The position numbers and the translations under genes are program-made. DNA of 64,000 bases, taken from Flavisolibacter longurius. GTDB lineage: Bacteria > Bacteroidota > Bacteroidia > Chitinophagales > Chitinophagaceae. The stretch lies in contig JABUMY010000003.1 in assembly GCA_013327885.1 (NCBI GenBank), positions 372,001 to 436,000 of the forward strand, given 5' to 3'. Of this stretch, positions 1 to 7,739 are shown one piece after another. The notes beneath the pieces were generated by a model that ran no database searches, was not told the DNA's origin, and saw only the letters and a list, made by a program, of their open reading frames with translations. How positions within the stretch are numbered: position 1 is the stretch's first letter; every line of letters starts with the position of its first letter.

Positions 1-483
1 CATATTTGTACCGAAGCTGCAGCCGTAAAGGAAGAGGAGTACAGCTTTGATGTACGCCATAACCTGCTCGACAGGCTGGTGTATGTTTACACCAAAACTC
101 CTCCGCCGGTTGCGCCACTTCAAAAAACGATACTGCAACGGATAGATACGTTGGTGATTCCCGATGTTTTATTTGCTACCAACAGCTATGCATTAGGAGA
201 GGAGGCAAAAAACTTATTGACACAGTTGGCAGAAAAAACAGGTGCGGCCCGGATTGATTCGATCGTTGTAGAAGGCCATACCGACAGCCAGGGCAATCTA
301 TCCGCTAACCAAACACTCTCCGAGAACCGGGCCATTAGCGTTGAATCTTACCTGCAACCGTTGCTGTCTTCAACCGTATTGTCGAGAGGATGGGCCAGCA
401 CCCGGCCGGTGGCTGATAATCGTTCGGCAGAAGGCCGGCAAAAAAATCGCCGGGTGGAAATTTATGTTTATATGCGGGAATAG
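1..483 (+). CDS. OmpA-domain protein, 5' end outside window
   Basis: The frame is open from base 1, so the gene starts upstream of the window; about 160 codons are visible. The last hundred residues form an OmpA C-terminal domain, which in known members binds peptidoglycan and ties the outer membrane to the wall. Diagnostic stretches are VLFATNSYALGEEA, VEGHTDSQG and the terminal RQKNRRVEI. The part before it (KTPPPVAPLQK) looks like a proline-rich linker. A GTG at 79 exists but the frame upstream of it is equally protein-like, so it is not the start. The N-terminal part, and therefore the full architecture, cannot be seen. Confidence 0.85.
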   Translation, partial: HICTEAAAVKEEEYSFDVRHNLLDRLVYVYTKTPPPVAPLQKTILQRIDTLVIPDVLFATNSYALGEEAKNLLTQLAEKTGAARIDSIVVEGHTDSQGNLSANQTLSENRAISVESYLQPLLSSTVLSRGWASTRPVADNRSAEGRQKNRRVEIYVYMRE

Positions 484-678
484 CTTTATGCAAATAAGGG
501 TTTAAGCTTAGTGCTACCCGCATTTATCTAGACCTGTTTGCGCAAACGTCAACACAATGTTGCTTTCCTTGAAATGTTAATTGTCGCACCATCGCTGGCA
601 AATCTTGGGCTTGCGATTTAACATTGCAAAATATAAAACAGAGAACAGCGTTATTTTTATCCAAAAACACGAACCAGC

Positions 679-1368
679 ATGTTTCAAAAGTTTTTTCTCC
701 TGCAGGTTGATTCCACCGGCCTGGCTATGCAAAGTACAACTCCACAGGAAGGCGTTAGTTTAATTGAATTGTTGCAATTGGGTGGATGGATCATGATCCC
801 ACTCGCAGGTCTTTTTATTCTGACGATCTACGTGTTTTTTGAGCGGTTTCTTTCCATTCGCAAAGCCTCTTCTATCGACGGCAATTTCATGAACATCATC
901 CGCGACCACATTGTAAACGGCAATGTAACGGCGGCCCGCAGCTTTGCCAAAAACACCAACAACCCCGTAGCCCGCATTATCGACAAAGGCATCCAGCGTA
1001 TTGGCAAGCCCATTGAAAACATTGAGCGCAGCATGGAAAACGTGGGTAAGCTAGAGATCTACAACCTGGAAAAAAATCTTTCCATTCTTTCGCTTTCTGC
1101 CGGTATTGCACCCCTGCTTGGATTCTTGGGAACCATTATCGGGATGTTCCAGTTGTTTTATAGCCTGGCCACGGGTGGCGATTTTACCATCCAGACCATG
1201 GCCAACGGTATCTATACAAAAGTGATCACTTCGGCCGCTGGTTTGATCATTGGTTTGATTGCCTACGTAGCCCATAACTTTTTAACGGCGCAGGTAGACA
1301 AAACCGCGTACAAGATGGAAGCGTCCAGCGCTGAGTTCCTGGATATCTTACAGGAGCCAACGAGGTAG
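679..1368 (+). CDS. MotA/TolQ/ExbB-family proton channel subunit
   Basis: 229 residues, normal for ExbB/TolQ. Known members form the inner-membrane proton channel that energises TonB-dependent outer-membrane transport or the Tol system. Three hydrophobic segments are visible: about residues 37-55 (WIMIPLAGLFILTIYVFF), 130-165 (SILSLSAGIAPLLGFLGTII) and 180-205 (VITSAAGLIIGLIAYVAH). The second holds the GxxxxLLGFLGTxxGM signature. The ATG at 679 is chosen; an in-frame ATG at 727 would remove only a short N-terminal tail. The ExbD partner follows 82 bp downstream, so the two are almost certainly co-transcribed. The TonB they serve is not adjacent; the TonB-like protein at 36304 is too far away to link. 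Confidence 0.9.
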   Translation: MFQKFFLLQVDSTGLAMQSTTPQEGVSLIELLQLGGWIMIPLAGLFILTIYVFFERFLSIRKASSIDGNFMNIIRDHIVNGNVTAARSFAKNTNNPVARIIDKGIQRIGKPIENIERSMENVGKLEIYNLEKNLSILSLSAGIAPLLGFLGTIIGMFQLFYSLATGGDFTIQTMANGIYTKVITSAAGLIIGLIAYVAHNFLTAQVDKTAYKMEASSAEFLDILQEPTR

Positions 1369-1370
1369 AG

Positions 1371-1405
1371 CAATGGGCAATTGACCATTTGCAATGGGCA
1401 AAAAC
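1371..1405. repeat. Heptamer array between exbB and exbD
   Basis: Five 7-base units (CAATGGG, CAATTGA, CCATTTG, CAATGGG, CAAAAAC) begin two bases after the ExbB stop codon. A second stuttering stretch, with AATTCGTG copies near 1418-1446, follows up to the ExbD start. Confidence 0.6.
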
Positions 1406-1450
1406 GTCAAATGGAAAATTCGTGTTATTCGTGAAAAAATTCGTGTTTAA

Positions 1451-1849
1451 ATGAACATCCGCAGAAAATTACGAGCACATACAGAGGTACACACAGGACC
1501 GTTGAATGATATCCTTTTCATTCTTCTCCTGTTCTTCCTCATTACGTCCACGTTGGCCAATCCCAACCTGGTGAAGGTGAACAACCCGAAAGGCACAAAA
1601 GATTCACGGGCCAAGCAGGATATTATTGTCTCCATCGATAAGGACAATAACTTTTTTATCGGTGGTTCTTCCGTACAAAACAATATGATCGACTCTTTTG
1701 TAAAAGTCCAGATCATCCGGGCAAAAGAAAAGATCGATACGCCTTCTGTTGTGATCAATGCCGATACCAGTGCCTATTACGGCGAGGTTTTCCGCATTAT
1801 GCGGGTAGCCAAGCAAAACGGCGCAAAAGTAGCGGCGTTGGTGAAGTAG
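1451..1849 (+). CDS. ExbD/TolR-family biopolymer transport protein
   Basis: 132 residues with the ExbD plan: short cytoplasmic N-terminus, one transmembrane helix at about residues 20-37 (DILFILLLFFLITSTL) and a periplasmic domain. The conserved aspartate that carries protons in ExbD/TolR is present as Asp20 just before the helix (GPLND). The C-terminal domain has the expected pattern (VVINADTSAYYGEVFRIM). It pairs with the ExbB-like gene upstream. The last two codons and the TAG stop lie inside a tandem heptamer array, so the present C-terminus may have been set by that array. Confidence 0.9.
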   Translation: MNIRRKLRAHTEVHTGPLNDILFILLLFFLITSTLANPNLVKVNNPKGTKDSRAKQDIIVSIDKDNNFFIGGSSVQNNMIDSFVKVQIIRAKEKIDTPSVVINADTSAYYGEVFRIMRVAKQNGAKVAALVK

Positions 1850-1885
1850 TGAGTAGTGAGTGGTGAGTGGTGAGTGGTGAGTGGG
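1845..1885. repeat. Heptamer array AGTRGTG over the exbD stop codon
   Basis: Five contiguous 7-base units (AGTAGTG twice, AGTGGTG three times) and a partial sixth. The TAG stop of exbD (1847-1849) lies in the first unit. The unit is a rotation of GGTGAGT, also found at 54833-54867. Confidence 0.85.
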
Positions 1886-1912
1886 TTTCCTTAAACAATC
1901 ATTTCTTTTATA

Positions 1913-1947
1913 TAAAAAACCTCCTGAGCGTTCAGGAGGTTTTTTTA
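1913..1947. terminator. Bidirectional intrinsic terminator between exbD and prmC
   Basis: A-rich run, stem CCTCCTGA / TCAGGAGG with a four-base loop (1920-1939), then seven T. It lies between the convergent ends of exbD and prmC and can serve both strands. Confidence 0.85.
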
Positions 1948-1972
1948 TGAAGTACAAAGGGCAACAAGTTCA

Positions 1973-2875
1973 TTACTCAAGACTCACCACTTTCACCATT
2001 CTTTCTTTTCCCTGCATATCTTTTTTTAGTTCAACGGAAGCAAAACCTTCGCTTTGAAAAAGTTCAACAACGGCAGCGCCGAGGGCTTCGTGGATCTCGA
2101 GGTAGATGGTACCGTTGGGGTATAAACGTTTTTTGGCAAATGCAGCAATTGCTTTGTAAAAGAGCAGTGCATCGTTATCGGGAACAAAAAGCGCCGTATG
2201 CGGTTCAAAGTCCACGACATTGGGTTGCATTGTTGCTTTGTCCTGCAGCGGTATGTAGGGCGGATTGCTGACGATAATATTAACGGTTGGCAAAGACGCC
2301 TGCTGCGACGCATCTAAAAAATTGATCCCCTGAAAATCGACGCGAATGTGGAGTGCTGAGCCGTTTCTGCGGGCTACGTTCAACGCTTCTTCGCTGACAT
2401 CGCAACCCCATACTTCTGCTTTCGGTATTTCTTTTTTCAGGGCCAGCGCAATGCAGCCGCTGCCGGTGCCAATGTCAAGGATCTTTAGCTGGGTGGTGGC
2501 ATCGGCCTGCAATGGATTTTTGTCAAAAACAGGCAGGCCCGAAGCTTTGACATCACTAACGATCCAGTGGACCAGTTCTTCGGTTTCGGGGCGGGGGATC
2601 AATACGGCTTTGTCAACATAAAGCTCCATGCCGTAAAACCATGCTTTGTTCAAAACATAATGGAGGGGCTCATGCGTGAGTAAACGCTGTAATTGTTGGT
2701 GCAGTTTTTCTTCCTTTTCCGGCAATAAGGCTTCGTCCTTTTTCAGTAGCATTTCGCTTCCCGAATAACCGGTGTTTTCCTCCAGTAACAGTTGTGCAAT
2801 GTTGCTGCTTTCGCTGCTGTCGTAGATTTTTTCCAGCGCCTGTTGCAGCATCTGCTTTGCCTCACCAATTTTCAT
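1973..2875 (-). CDS. prmC: Peptide chain release factor N5-glutamine methyltransferase
   Basis: 300 residues. PrmC (HemK) methylates the glutamine of the GGQ motif in release factors RF1 and RF2 using S-adenosylmethionine. The sequence has the helical N-terminal substrate-binding region (LQRLLTHEPLHYVLNKAWF), the PRPETEELV segment, the SAM-binding motif LDIGTGSGCIALALK and the catalytic NPPY in IIVSNPPYIPLQ. The length is slightly above the E. coli enzyme. The ATG at 2875 is followed by normal family sequence. It is divergent from ribD across a short gap, and ends at the bidirectional terminator shared with exbD. Confidence 0.95.
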   Translation of the reverse strand: MKIGEAKQMLQQALEKIYDSSESSNIAQLLLEENTGYSGSEMLLKKDEALLPEKEEKLHQQLQRLLTHEPLHYVLNKAWFYGMELYVDKAVLIPRPETEELVHWIVSDVKASGLPVFDKNPLQADATTQLKILDIGTGSGCIALALKKEIPKAEVWGCDVSEEALNVARRNGSALHIRVDFQGINFLDASQQASLPTVNIIVSNPPYIPLQDKATMQPNVVDFEPHTALFVPDNDALLFYKAIAAFAKKRLYPNGTIYLEIHEALGAAVVELFQSEGFASVELKKDMQGKERMVKVVSLE

Positions 2876-2897
2876 TCGTCAAACTTAATCCTTTCTT

Positions 2898-2905
2898 TAT
2901 TTTTG
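2898..2905 (+). promoter_or_regulatory. Promoter -7 box for ribD
   Basis: TATTTTTG fits the Bacteroidota -7 consensus TAnnTTTG and lies 18 bp before the TTG start proposed for ribD. No clear TTG -33 box is seen. It argues against starts further upstream. Confidence 0.5.
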
Positions 2906-2922
2906 ATGCCATCCTGATTGCG

Positions 2923-4002
2923 TTGACATCACACGAGATATACATGCATCGATGTTTGCAACTGGCGGCATTGGCCGTTGGCGATGTGGCACCCAATCCT
3001 GTCGTTGGGTCCGTGTTGGTTTACCAGGACAGGATCATTGGGGAAGGTTATCACATGCAGTACGGCAAGGCACATGCAGAAGTGAACTGCATTGCGGTTG
3101 TAAGAGAAGAAGACCGGGCGCTGATTCCGGATTCTACACTTTATGTTTCACTGGAGCCTTGTGCGCATTTTGGCAAAACGCCGCCTTGTGCGGACCTGGT
3201 CATTGCCAATGGAATCCGGAATGTGGTGGTGGGTTGCCGCGATCCTTTTCCCCAGGTTGATGGCAAAGGCATCGAAAAACTAAAAGCTGCCGGCATAAAC
3301 GTGGCGCTTGGCGTACTGGAAGCGAATTGTAAAGAGCTGAACAAACGCTTTTTTACTTTTCATACAGAGCACCGTCCGTATGTCATACTGAAATGGGCGC
3401 AAACGGCTGATGGTAAAATTGCCGGGAATGGCGATGACCGGCTGCGCATCAGCAATGCGTATACCAATCGCATTGTACACAAATGGCGCAGCGAAGAAGC
3501 GGCCATCGTGGTAGGTACCAATACCGCTCTGGCTGACGATCCCGAACTTTCCACGCGGCATTGGCCGGGGAAAAACCCTGCCAGAATCGTGGTCGATAAA
3601 AACCTGCGGCTACCTTCCTCCCTCAGGCTTTTTAACGGCGAAATTCCTACGGTTGTTTTTAACCTGCACAAGCACACCTTGCCGTTTGAGAAGATTGGTG
3701 TGCACGATTTGCAGGAGATGGGTGTGAGCTATTACCAGGTAACGGAAGATGTAAGCCTTGTTGACCAAATGCTAAACGGGCTTTATCACCTGGGTGTGCA
3801 AAGCATGTTGGTAGAAGGGGGTTCGCAATTGCTGCAAACCTTTATTGACTCAGGTGCCTGGGATGAAGCAAGGGTCATCACTAACGAAGACCTAGTAGTC
3901 GGAAAAGGCCTGCCAGCGCCGGTTTTGACTGGGGCAATCCTGCAGAAAAAACAAACCGTTTTCTCCGATACCATCCGATACTACCATCGCCGGCCGGCCT
4001 GA
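2923..4002 (+). CDS. ribD: Bifunctional riboflavin biosynthesis deaminase/reductase
   Basis: RibD carries out steps two and three of riboflavin synthesis: deamination of the pyrimidinone and NADPH reduction of the ribose. The deaminase half shows the zinc motif HAEVN and the second part PCAHFGKTPPC (cytidine-deaminase type). The reductase half begins at VILKWAQTADGKIAG and includes EEAAIVVGTNTALADDP and the glycine-rich VEGGSQLL. Family alignment places the start at the segment SHEIYMHRCLQLAALA, so the TTG at 2923 or ATG at 2944 is used. An in-frame ATG at 2794 would overlap the divergent prmC by 80 bp and add unrelated sequence. No other riboflavin gene is nearby. Confidence 0.92.
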   Translation: MTSHEIYMHRCLQLAALAVGDVAPNPVVGSVLVYQDRIIGEGYHMQYGKAHAEVNCIAVVREEDRALIPDSTLYVSLEPCAHFGKTPPCADLVIANGIRNVVVGCRDPFPQVDGKGIEKLKAAGINVALGVLEANCKELNKRFFTFHTEHRPYVILKWAQTADGKIAGNGDDRLRISNAYTNRIVHKWRSEEAAIVVGTNTALADDPELSTRHWPGKNPARIVVDKNLRLPSSLRLFNGEIPTVVFNLHKHTLPFEKIGVHDLQEMGVSYYQVTEDVSLVDQMLNGLYHLGVQSMLVEGGSQLLQTFIDSGAWDEARVITNEDLVVGKGLPAPVLTGAILQKKQTVFSDTIRYYHRRPA

Positions 4003-4035
4003 TTGTCGAAATGCGCCCTACCTTCGCGGCCGCTG

Positions 4036-4632
4036 ATGACACATTATTACACCATTGAAAAGCCTTCGCAGGCCGAATACAAAGACCGCGGCAGTCGCTT
4101 TTTGGCCTATGCTTTTCCAATTCAAACGGTTGACGACTACAAAAAAGGACTGAAGGCATTAAAGGAAGAACATCCCAAAGCGGCGCACCATTGTTCTGCC
4201 TATCGCCTCGGTACCGATGGCAATACGTTCCGGGCTAGCGATGATGGCGAACCGGCAGGCTCCGCGGGAAAACCCATTCTCGGGCAGATCGACAGCAAGT
4301 CACTTACCAATACCGCTGTCGTGGTCGTGCGTTATTTTGGCGGCACCCTTCTGGGTGTTCCCGGGTTGATCAATGCTTACAAAACGGCGGCTTCCCTTGC
4401 GTTGCAGCTTACACCCATCGTTGAAAAGCCTATATTGATCAAATTTGAATTACAATACGAATACAACCTGATGAATGATGTGATGATCTTTGTGAAGCGT
4501 TACCATTGCGTCATCATCGAAAACGAAGCGCAGCTTTTTTGCCGCATGGTGGTTGGCGTACCCAAAGCCGAAGAAGCCGTATTCGCCGACAGGATCGGGG
4601 ATATACATGGGGTAGAGGTGAAGAAGATGTAA
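4036..4632 (+). CDS. YigZ/IMPACT-family protein
   Basis: 198 residues. The N-terminal UPF0029/IMPACT domain is recognisable from YKDRGSRFLAYAFPI, the KAAHHCSAYRLG histidine segment, DDGEPAGSAGKPIL and VVVVRYFGGTLLGVPGLINAY. A C-terminal DUF1949-type ferredoxin-like domain follows (residues about 135-198). The E. coli relative is YigZ; eukaryotic IMPACT regulates translation through GCN1, but the bacterial role is not firmly known. The ATG at 4036 fits the family better than the TTG at 4003. A promoter-like TACCTTCG (4019-4026) sits ten bases before this ATG, so it may be transcribed apart from ribD. Confidence 0.9.
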   Translation: MTHYYTIEKPSQAEYKDRGSRFLAYAFPIQTVDDYKKGLKALKEEHPKAAHHCSAYRLGTDGNTFRASDDGEPAGSAGKPILGQIDSKSLTNTAVVVVRYFGGTLLGVPGLINAYKTAASLALQLTPIVEKPILIKFELQYEYNLMNDVMIFVKRYHCVIIENEAQLFCRMVVGVPKAEEAVFADRIGDIHGVEVKKM

Positions 4633-4639
4633 AGTTCAG

Positions 4640-4993
4640 TTATCCGTATTGCCTTTGCCGCACTGCTTCGCCATCAAAAACTGTCAATTTGTTATCAGGC
4701 GAAAGTCCATTTGTTAACAGTTGATGAACAAGCTTTCCCGGTTCGTCGGGAAGATAATTTCGCAAGCGTAAGTAAATAACTCCTTTCGGTGGCTTTACTC
4801 GAAACCGGAAGATCAATTCGCCATAGTCCCTGTCAAATGTCAGAATGGTTCTTTCTTCGGCTACTGCCAGTTCCATAACCATAACATCAGCGATGCTTTT
4901 CAACCCTTCACCAATGTAAACAACGTCGTAGCCATGTTCGCGGAGATAGATAACGCTTAAAAGTGGAAAGTTTTCATTGGCAAGAAGTTTCAT
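4640..4993 (-). CDS. DUF5615-family PIN-like protein (toxin-like)
   Basis: 117 residues starting MKLLANENFPLLSV. The opening (LLANENFP), the middle HGYDVVYIGEG and ILTFDRDYGELIF match the DUF5615 PIN-like pattern, with acidic residues where PIN ribonucleases bind metal (NENF, TFDRDYG). Such genes usually follow a DUF433 gene in toxin-antitoxin-like pairs. Here the DUF433 stop and this ATG share one base (TGATG on the minus strand), so translation is very likely coupled. Toxicity is inferred from family pairing, not shown by sequence. An upstream in-frame GTG-type start would run into the DUF433 gene. Confidence 0.8.
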   Translation of the reverse strand: MKLLANENFPLLSVIYLREHGYDVVYIGEGLKSIADVMVMELAVAEERTILTFDRDYGELIFRFRVKPPKGVIYLRLRNYLPDEPGKLVHQLLTNGLSPDNKLTVFDGEAVRQRQYG

Positions 4994-5232
4994 CAGGCTG
5001 ATTTTTTGGCTGGAACAAAGAGCAGTCCATCCTGCATACATTCGTTCAGGTACACAAAAACGGCCTGGATGCTTTCTTTTGTCAGTCTGGGATAGTTTTC
5101 AAGGATCATTTGTTCCGACCAACCTTGTGCAAAAAGGCTCAGAATGTGTTCAATGGAAATCCTTGTTCCTTTTATCGTTGGTTTTCCCAGTAAAACATTT
5201 TCGTCTGTGACAATATGTTGTTGCCATTCCAT
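4993..5232 (-). CDS. DUF433-family antitoxin-like protein
   Basis: 79 residues. The segment VLLGKPTIKGTRISIEHILSL followed by QGWSEQMILENYPRLTKESIQAVFVYL is the DUF433 pattern, a small winged-helix-like domain found as the partner of PIN-like DUF5615 proteins. It is the first gene of the pair and probably binds its own promoter and the partner protein; both points are inference from the family. The pair stands alone between yigZ and rpsA, with its promoter region in the 213-bp gap before rpsA. Confidence 0.82.
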   Translation of the reverse strand: MEWQQHIVTDENVLLGKPTIKGTRISIEHILSLFAQGWSEQMILENYPRLTKESIQAVFVYLNECMQDGLLFVPAKKSA

Positions 5233-5368
5233 AGCACTAATTTATGAAATGATACAGGTGTTTTCCCCTGAAATCCACTTGATCTTGAGTCGAAAACGTT
5301 TTGCCCTGCAGAAATCCCGTCAACCTTTACAACCTCTTAACAAAAGAGCCAGTATCTACCGCTAAAAA

Positions 5369-5396
5369 CCCCAAACGCCAAACACCAGACTCCAAA
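5369..5396. repeat. Heptamer array upstream of rpsA
   Basis: Four 7-base units (CCCCAAA, CGCCAAA, CACCAGA, CTCCAAA) directly before the rpsA promoter box. This is the only array in the window not placed at a gene's 3' end. Confidence 0.6.
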
Positions 5397-5404
5397 CAGT
5401 TTCT

Positions 5405-5412
5405 TATCTTTG
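5405..5412 (+). promoter_or_regulatory. Promoter -7 box for rpsA
   Basis: TATCTTTG matches TAnnTTTG exactly, 33 bp before the ATG at 5446. No TTG is found at -33. Confidence 0.6.
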
Positions 5413-5445
5413 CCGCCCCGAATCAAAAAACCTATCGGGATTTTT

Positions 5446-7458
5446 ATGGAAGAAAATCAAATTAATAACCCAAACGCTGAAGGTCAGGAGACCACTCCGG
5501 CGGCTGAGAATGCAGCCCCTGAGCAGTCTGCAGCGACAACAAATGCACCTGCCGCAGAACAAACAACTGAGCAACCTGCTGCACAGGCAGAAGCACCCGT
5601 TTCTAATGTGAAAGTAGAAGAGCCCGTACAAGAAACCGTGGCAGCTCACGACGACTTCGACTGGAGCGTGGACAAACGCAATGTTGCCTCCTACAGCAAC
5701 GAAGAAAAAGAGAAGTACGACAAAGTGTATGAAAACACTTTCGTACAACTGAACGATGGCGAGATGATCCGTGGCCTGGTGGTTGGTATCACAAAAACTG
5801 ACGTGGTACTGAACATTGGCTTTAAGTCGGATGGTCTTGTTGCCCTGAACGAATTCCGCGACATGCCCGGCCTGAAGGTTGGCGACGAAGTGGAAGTAAT
5901 GGTGGTAGAAAAAGAAGACCGCGATGGCAACCTGCACCTGAGCCGCAAGCAAGCCCGCATTACCCGTGCCTGGGAGCGCATTGTGGAAGTTCACAAAACC
6001 GGCGAAGTGGTTACCGGTACGGTTACCTCTAAAACGAAAGGCGGCCTGATCGTAGACGTATTTGGTATGGAAACCTTCCTGCCAGGTTCGCAGATCGACG
6101 TGAAGCCTGTTACCGATTACGACCAGTTCGTGGGCAAAACAATGGAGTTCAAAGTGGTGAAGATCAACGAAGCCATCAAGAACGCTGTTGTATCGCACAA
6201 AGCACTTATCGAAAGCGATATCGAAGCACAACGTGCACAGATCATTGGTCAGCTCGAAAAAGGCCAGGTACTGGAAGGTACTGTCAAGAACATTACCGAC
6301 TTCGGTGCGTTCATGGACCTCGGCGGCCTGGACGGTCTGTTGTACATTACCGATATTTCATGGGGCCGCATCAACCACCCTTCAGAGGTGTTGAAGCTGG
6401 ACCAGAAAGTAAACGTGGTGGTTCTTGATTTCGACGACGAGAAAAAACGTATTTCTCTTGGTCTGAAGCAACTGACACCCCATCCTTGGGATGTGCTGCC
6501 TGAAACCATCAAAGAAGGCGAAGTGGTTACCGGTAAAGTGGTGAACATTGAAGATTACGGTGCGTTCCTCGAAATTCTGCCGGGTGTAGAAGGTCTGGTT
6601 CACGTATCAGAGATCACATGGGCCAACACGCCGATCAATGCCAAAGAGTTCTTCAAGTTGGGCGACGAGCACACTGCCAAAGTGGTAACGCTTGACAAAG
6701 ATGCCCGCAAGATGAGCCTTTCCATCAAGCAGCTTTCTGAAGATCCCTGGACAGACATTGAAACCAAGTTCCCAGAAGGAAGCCGTCATACCGGTGCTGT
6801 GAAGAACATCACGCCGTACGGTGTGTTTGTTGAGCTGACTGCCGGTATCGGTGGTATGATCCACATCTCTGACCTGAGCTGGCTGAAGCGTTTCAACCAC
6901 CCAAGCGAGTTCACAAAAGTTGGTGAGAACATCGACGTTGTGATCCTGGGTATTGACAAAGACAACCGCAAATTGCAACTGGGTCACAAGCAACTGGAAG
7001 AAGATCCCTGGAACACCCTGCAGGATACATTTGCTGTAGGTTCTATCCACGAGGGTACTGTTATCCGTCGCGATGACAAAGGTGCGATTGTACAACTGCC
7101 TTACGGCCTGGAAGGCTTTGCGCCGAACCGTCACCTTGGAAAAGAAGATGGTAAGAGCGTAGGTGCTGATGAAACAGCCGAGTTCATGGTGATCGAGTTC
7201 GATCGCAATGAAAAGCGCATTGTTGTTTCGCATGCACGCATTTGGGAACAAGCAGCCCGCGATGAGCAGGATGCGGTTCGCAAAGAAGCCCGTGTACAGT
7301 CTGAGCAAACGAAAAAGGCTGTTAAGAACATCCAAAGCAAGGTTGAAAAACCAACCCTTGGTGACCTTGGCGCCCTGGCCCAGATCAAAGAAAGATTGCA
7401 ACAGGAAGAAAAAGGCAAAGCGGCCGGTGGTGACGCCACTCCCGAAGCTGGTGCTTAA
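5446..7458 (+). CDS. rpsA: 30S ribosomal protein S1
   Basis: 670 residues from the ATG at 5446. S1 holds mRNA on the 30S subunit and matters especially in bacteria that lack Shine-Dalgarno sequences, as most genes here do. Six S1 RNA-binding repeats can be followed, each opened by a G-x-x-x-x-G-x-V type strand: GEMIRGLVVGI, GEVVTGTVTSK, GQVLEGTVKNITDFGAF, GEVVTGKVVNIEDYGAF, GSRHTGAVKNITPYGVF and GSIHEGTVIRR. The first 75 residues are a low-complexity Ala/Glu/Pro/Gln tail and the last 50 a charged tail. A TTG at 5410 overlaps the promoter box and is not the start. Confidence 0.96.
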   Translation: MEENQINNPNAEGQETTPAAENAAPEQSAATTNAPAAEQTTEQPAAQAEAPVSNVKVEEPVQETVAAHDDFDWSVDKRNVASYSNEEKEKYDKVYENTFVQLNDGEMIRGLVVGITKTDVVLNIGFKSDGLVALNEFRDMPGLKVGDEVEVMVVEKEDRDGNLHLSRKQARITRAWERIVEVHKTGEVVTGTVTSKTKGGLIVDVFGMETFLPGSQIDVKPVTDYDQFVGKTMEFKVVKINEAIKNAVVSHKALIESDIEAQRAQIIGQLEKGQVLEGTVKNITDFGAFMDLGGLDGLLYITDISWGRINHPSEVLKLDQKVNVVVLDFDDEKKRISLGLKQLTPHPWDVLPETIKEGEVVTGKVVNIEDYGAFLEILPGVEGLVHVSEITWANTPINAKEFFKLGDEHTAKVVTLDKDARKMSLSIKQLSEDPWTDIETKFPEGSRHTGAVKNITPYGVFVELTAGIGGMIHISDLSWLKRFNHPSEFTKVGENIDVVILGIDKDNRKLQLGHKQLEEDPWNTLQDTFAVGSIHEGTVIRRDDKGAIVQLPYGLEGFAPNRHLGKEDGKSVGADETAEFMVIEFDRNEKRIVVSHARIWEQAARDEQDAVRKEARVQSEQTKKAVKNIQSKVEKPTLGDLGALAQIKERLQQEEKGKAAGGDATPEAGA

Positions 7459-7480
7459 TTCTCCAATCTTCTTATATTCA

Positions 7481-7509
7481 AAATCCCGCCGGAAGGCGGG
7501 ATTTTTTTT
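7481..7509 (+). terminator. rpsA terminator
   Basis: AAATCCCGCC, loop GGAA, GGCGGGATTT and a T run, 22 bp after the rpsA stop. Confidence 0.88.
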
Positions 7510-7738
7510 GTCTGAACTAGGATTTGTAGGATGGATGGGATGTACCGGATAATATGCCGTTATCAAGTTGGACATACTGGAAATTCTTTTTAGGATACGC
7601 CGTGACATGTCTTTACATATACCAACCATCTTATTTTAAATTGGATTAATAATCAAAAAGAAAAGAGCCGCTCATACTTGAGTGGCTCTTTTCATTCATC
7701 CCATCAATCCCATCCATCACACAAATCCCGGTTCAGAC
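7510..7738. repeat. Facing GTCTGAACC-type elements between rpsA and the SIMPL gene
   Basis: Left copy 7510-7542 begins GTCTGAACTAGGATTTG and continues into GGATGGATGGGATG. Right copy 7693-7738 is its inverted counterpart; read on the minus strand it begins GTCTGAACCGGGATTTG two bases after the TAA of the SIMPL gene. The same opening occurs at 9883-10014. Confidence 0.75.
7660..7692. terminator. Bidirectional terminator
   Basis: AAAAGAGCC / GGCTCTTTT arms with inner CTCA/TGAG pairs around a short loop. It serves the minus-strand SIMPL gene and backs up the rpsA terminator. Confidence 0.75.
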
Positions 7739-7739
7739 T

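Noticed and set aside
2794-2922. N-terminal extension of RibD from the ATG at 2794
   Set aside because: It overlaps the divergent prmC by 80 bp, includes a Cys/Arg-rich non-family stretch, and lies upstream of the promoter box at 2898.
5404-6231. Long minus-strand frame opposite rpsA
   Set aside because: Histidine/phenylalanine-rich composition is the mirror of the S1 repeats; rpsA is certain on the other strand.
6607-7629. Long minus-strand frame opposite the 3' half of rpsA
   Set aside because: Antisense shadow of conserved S1 repeats, with no recognisable domain.
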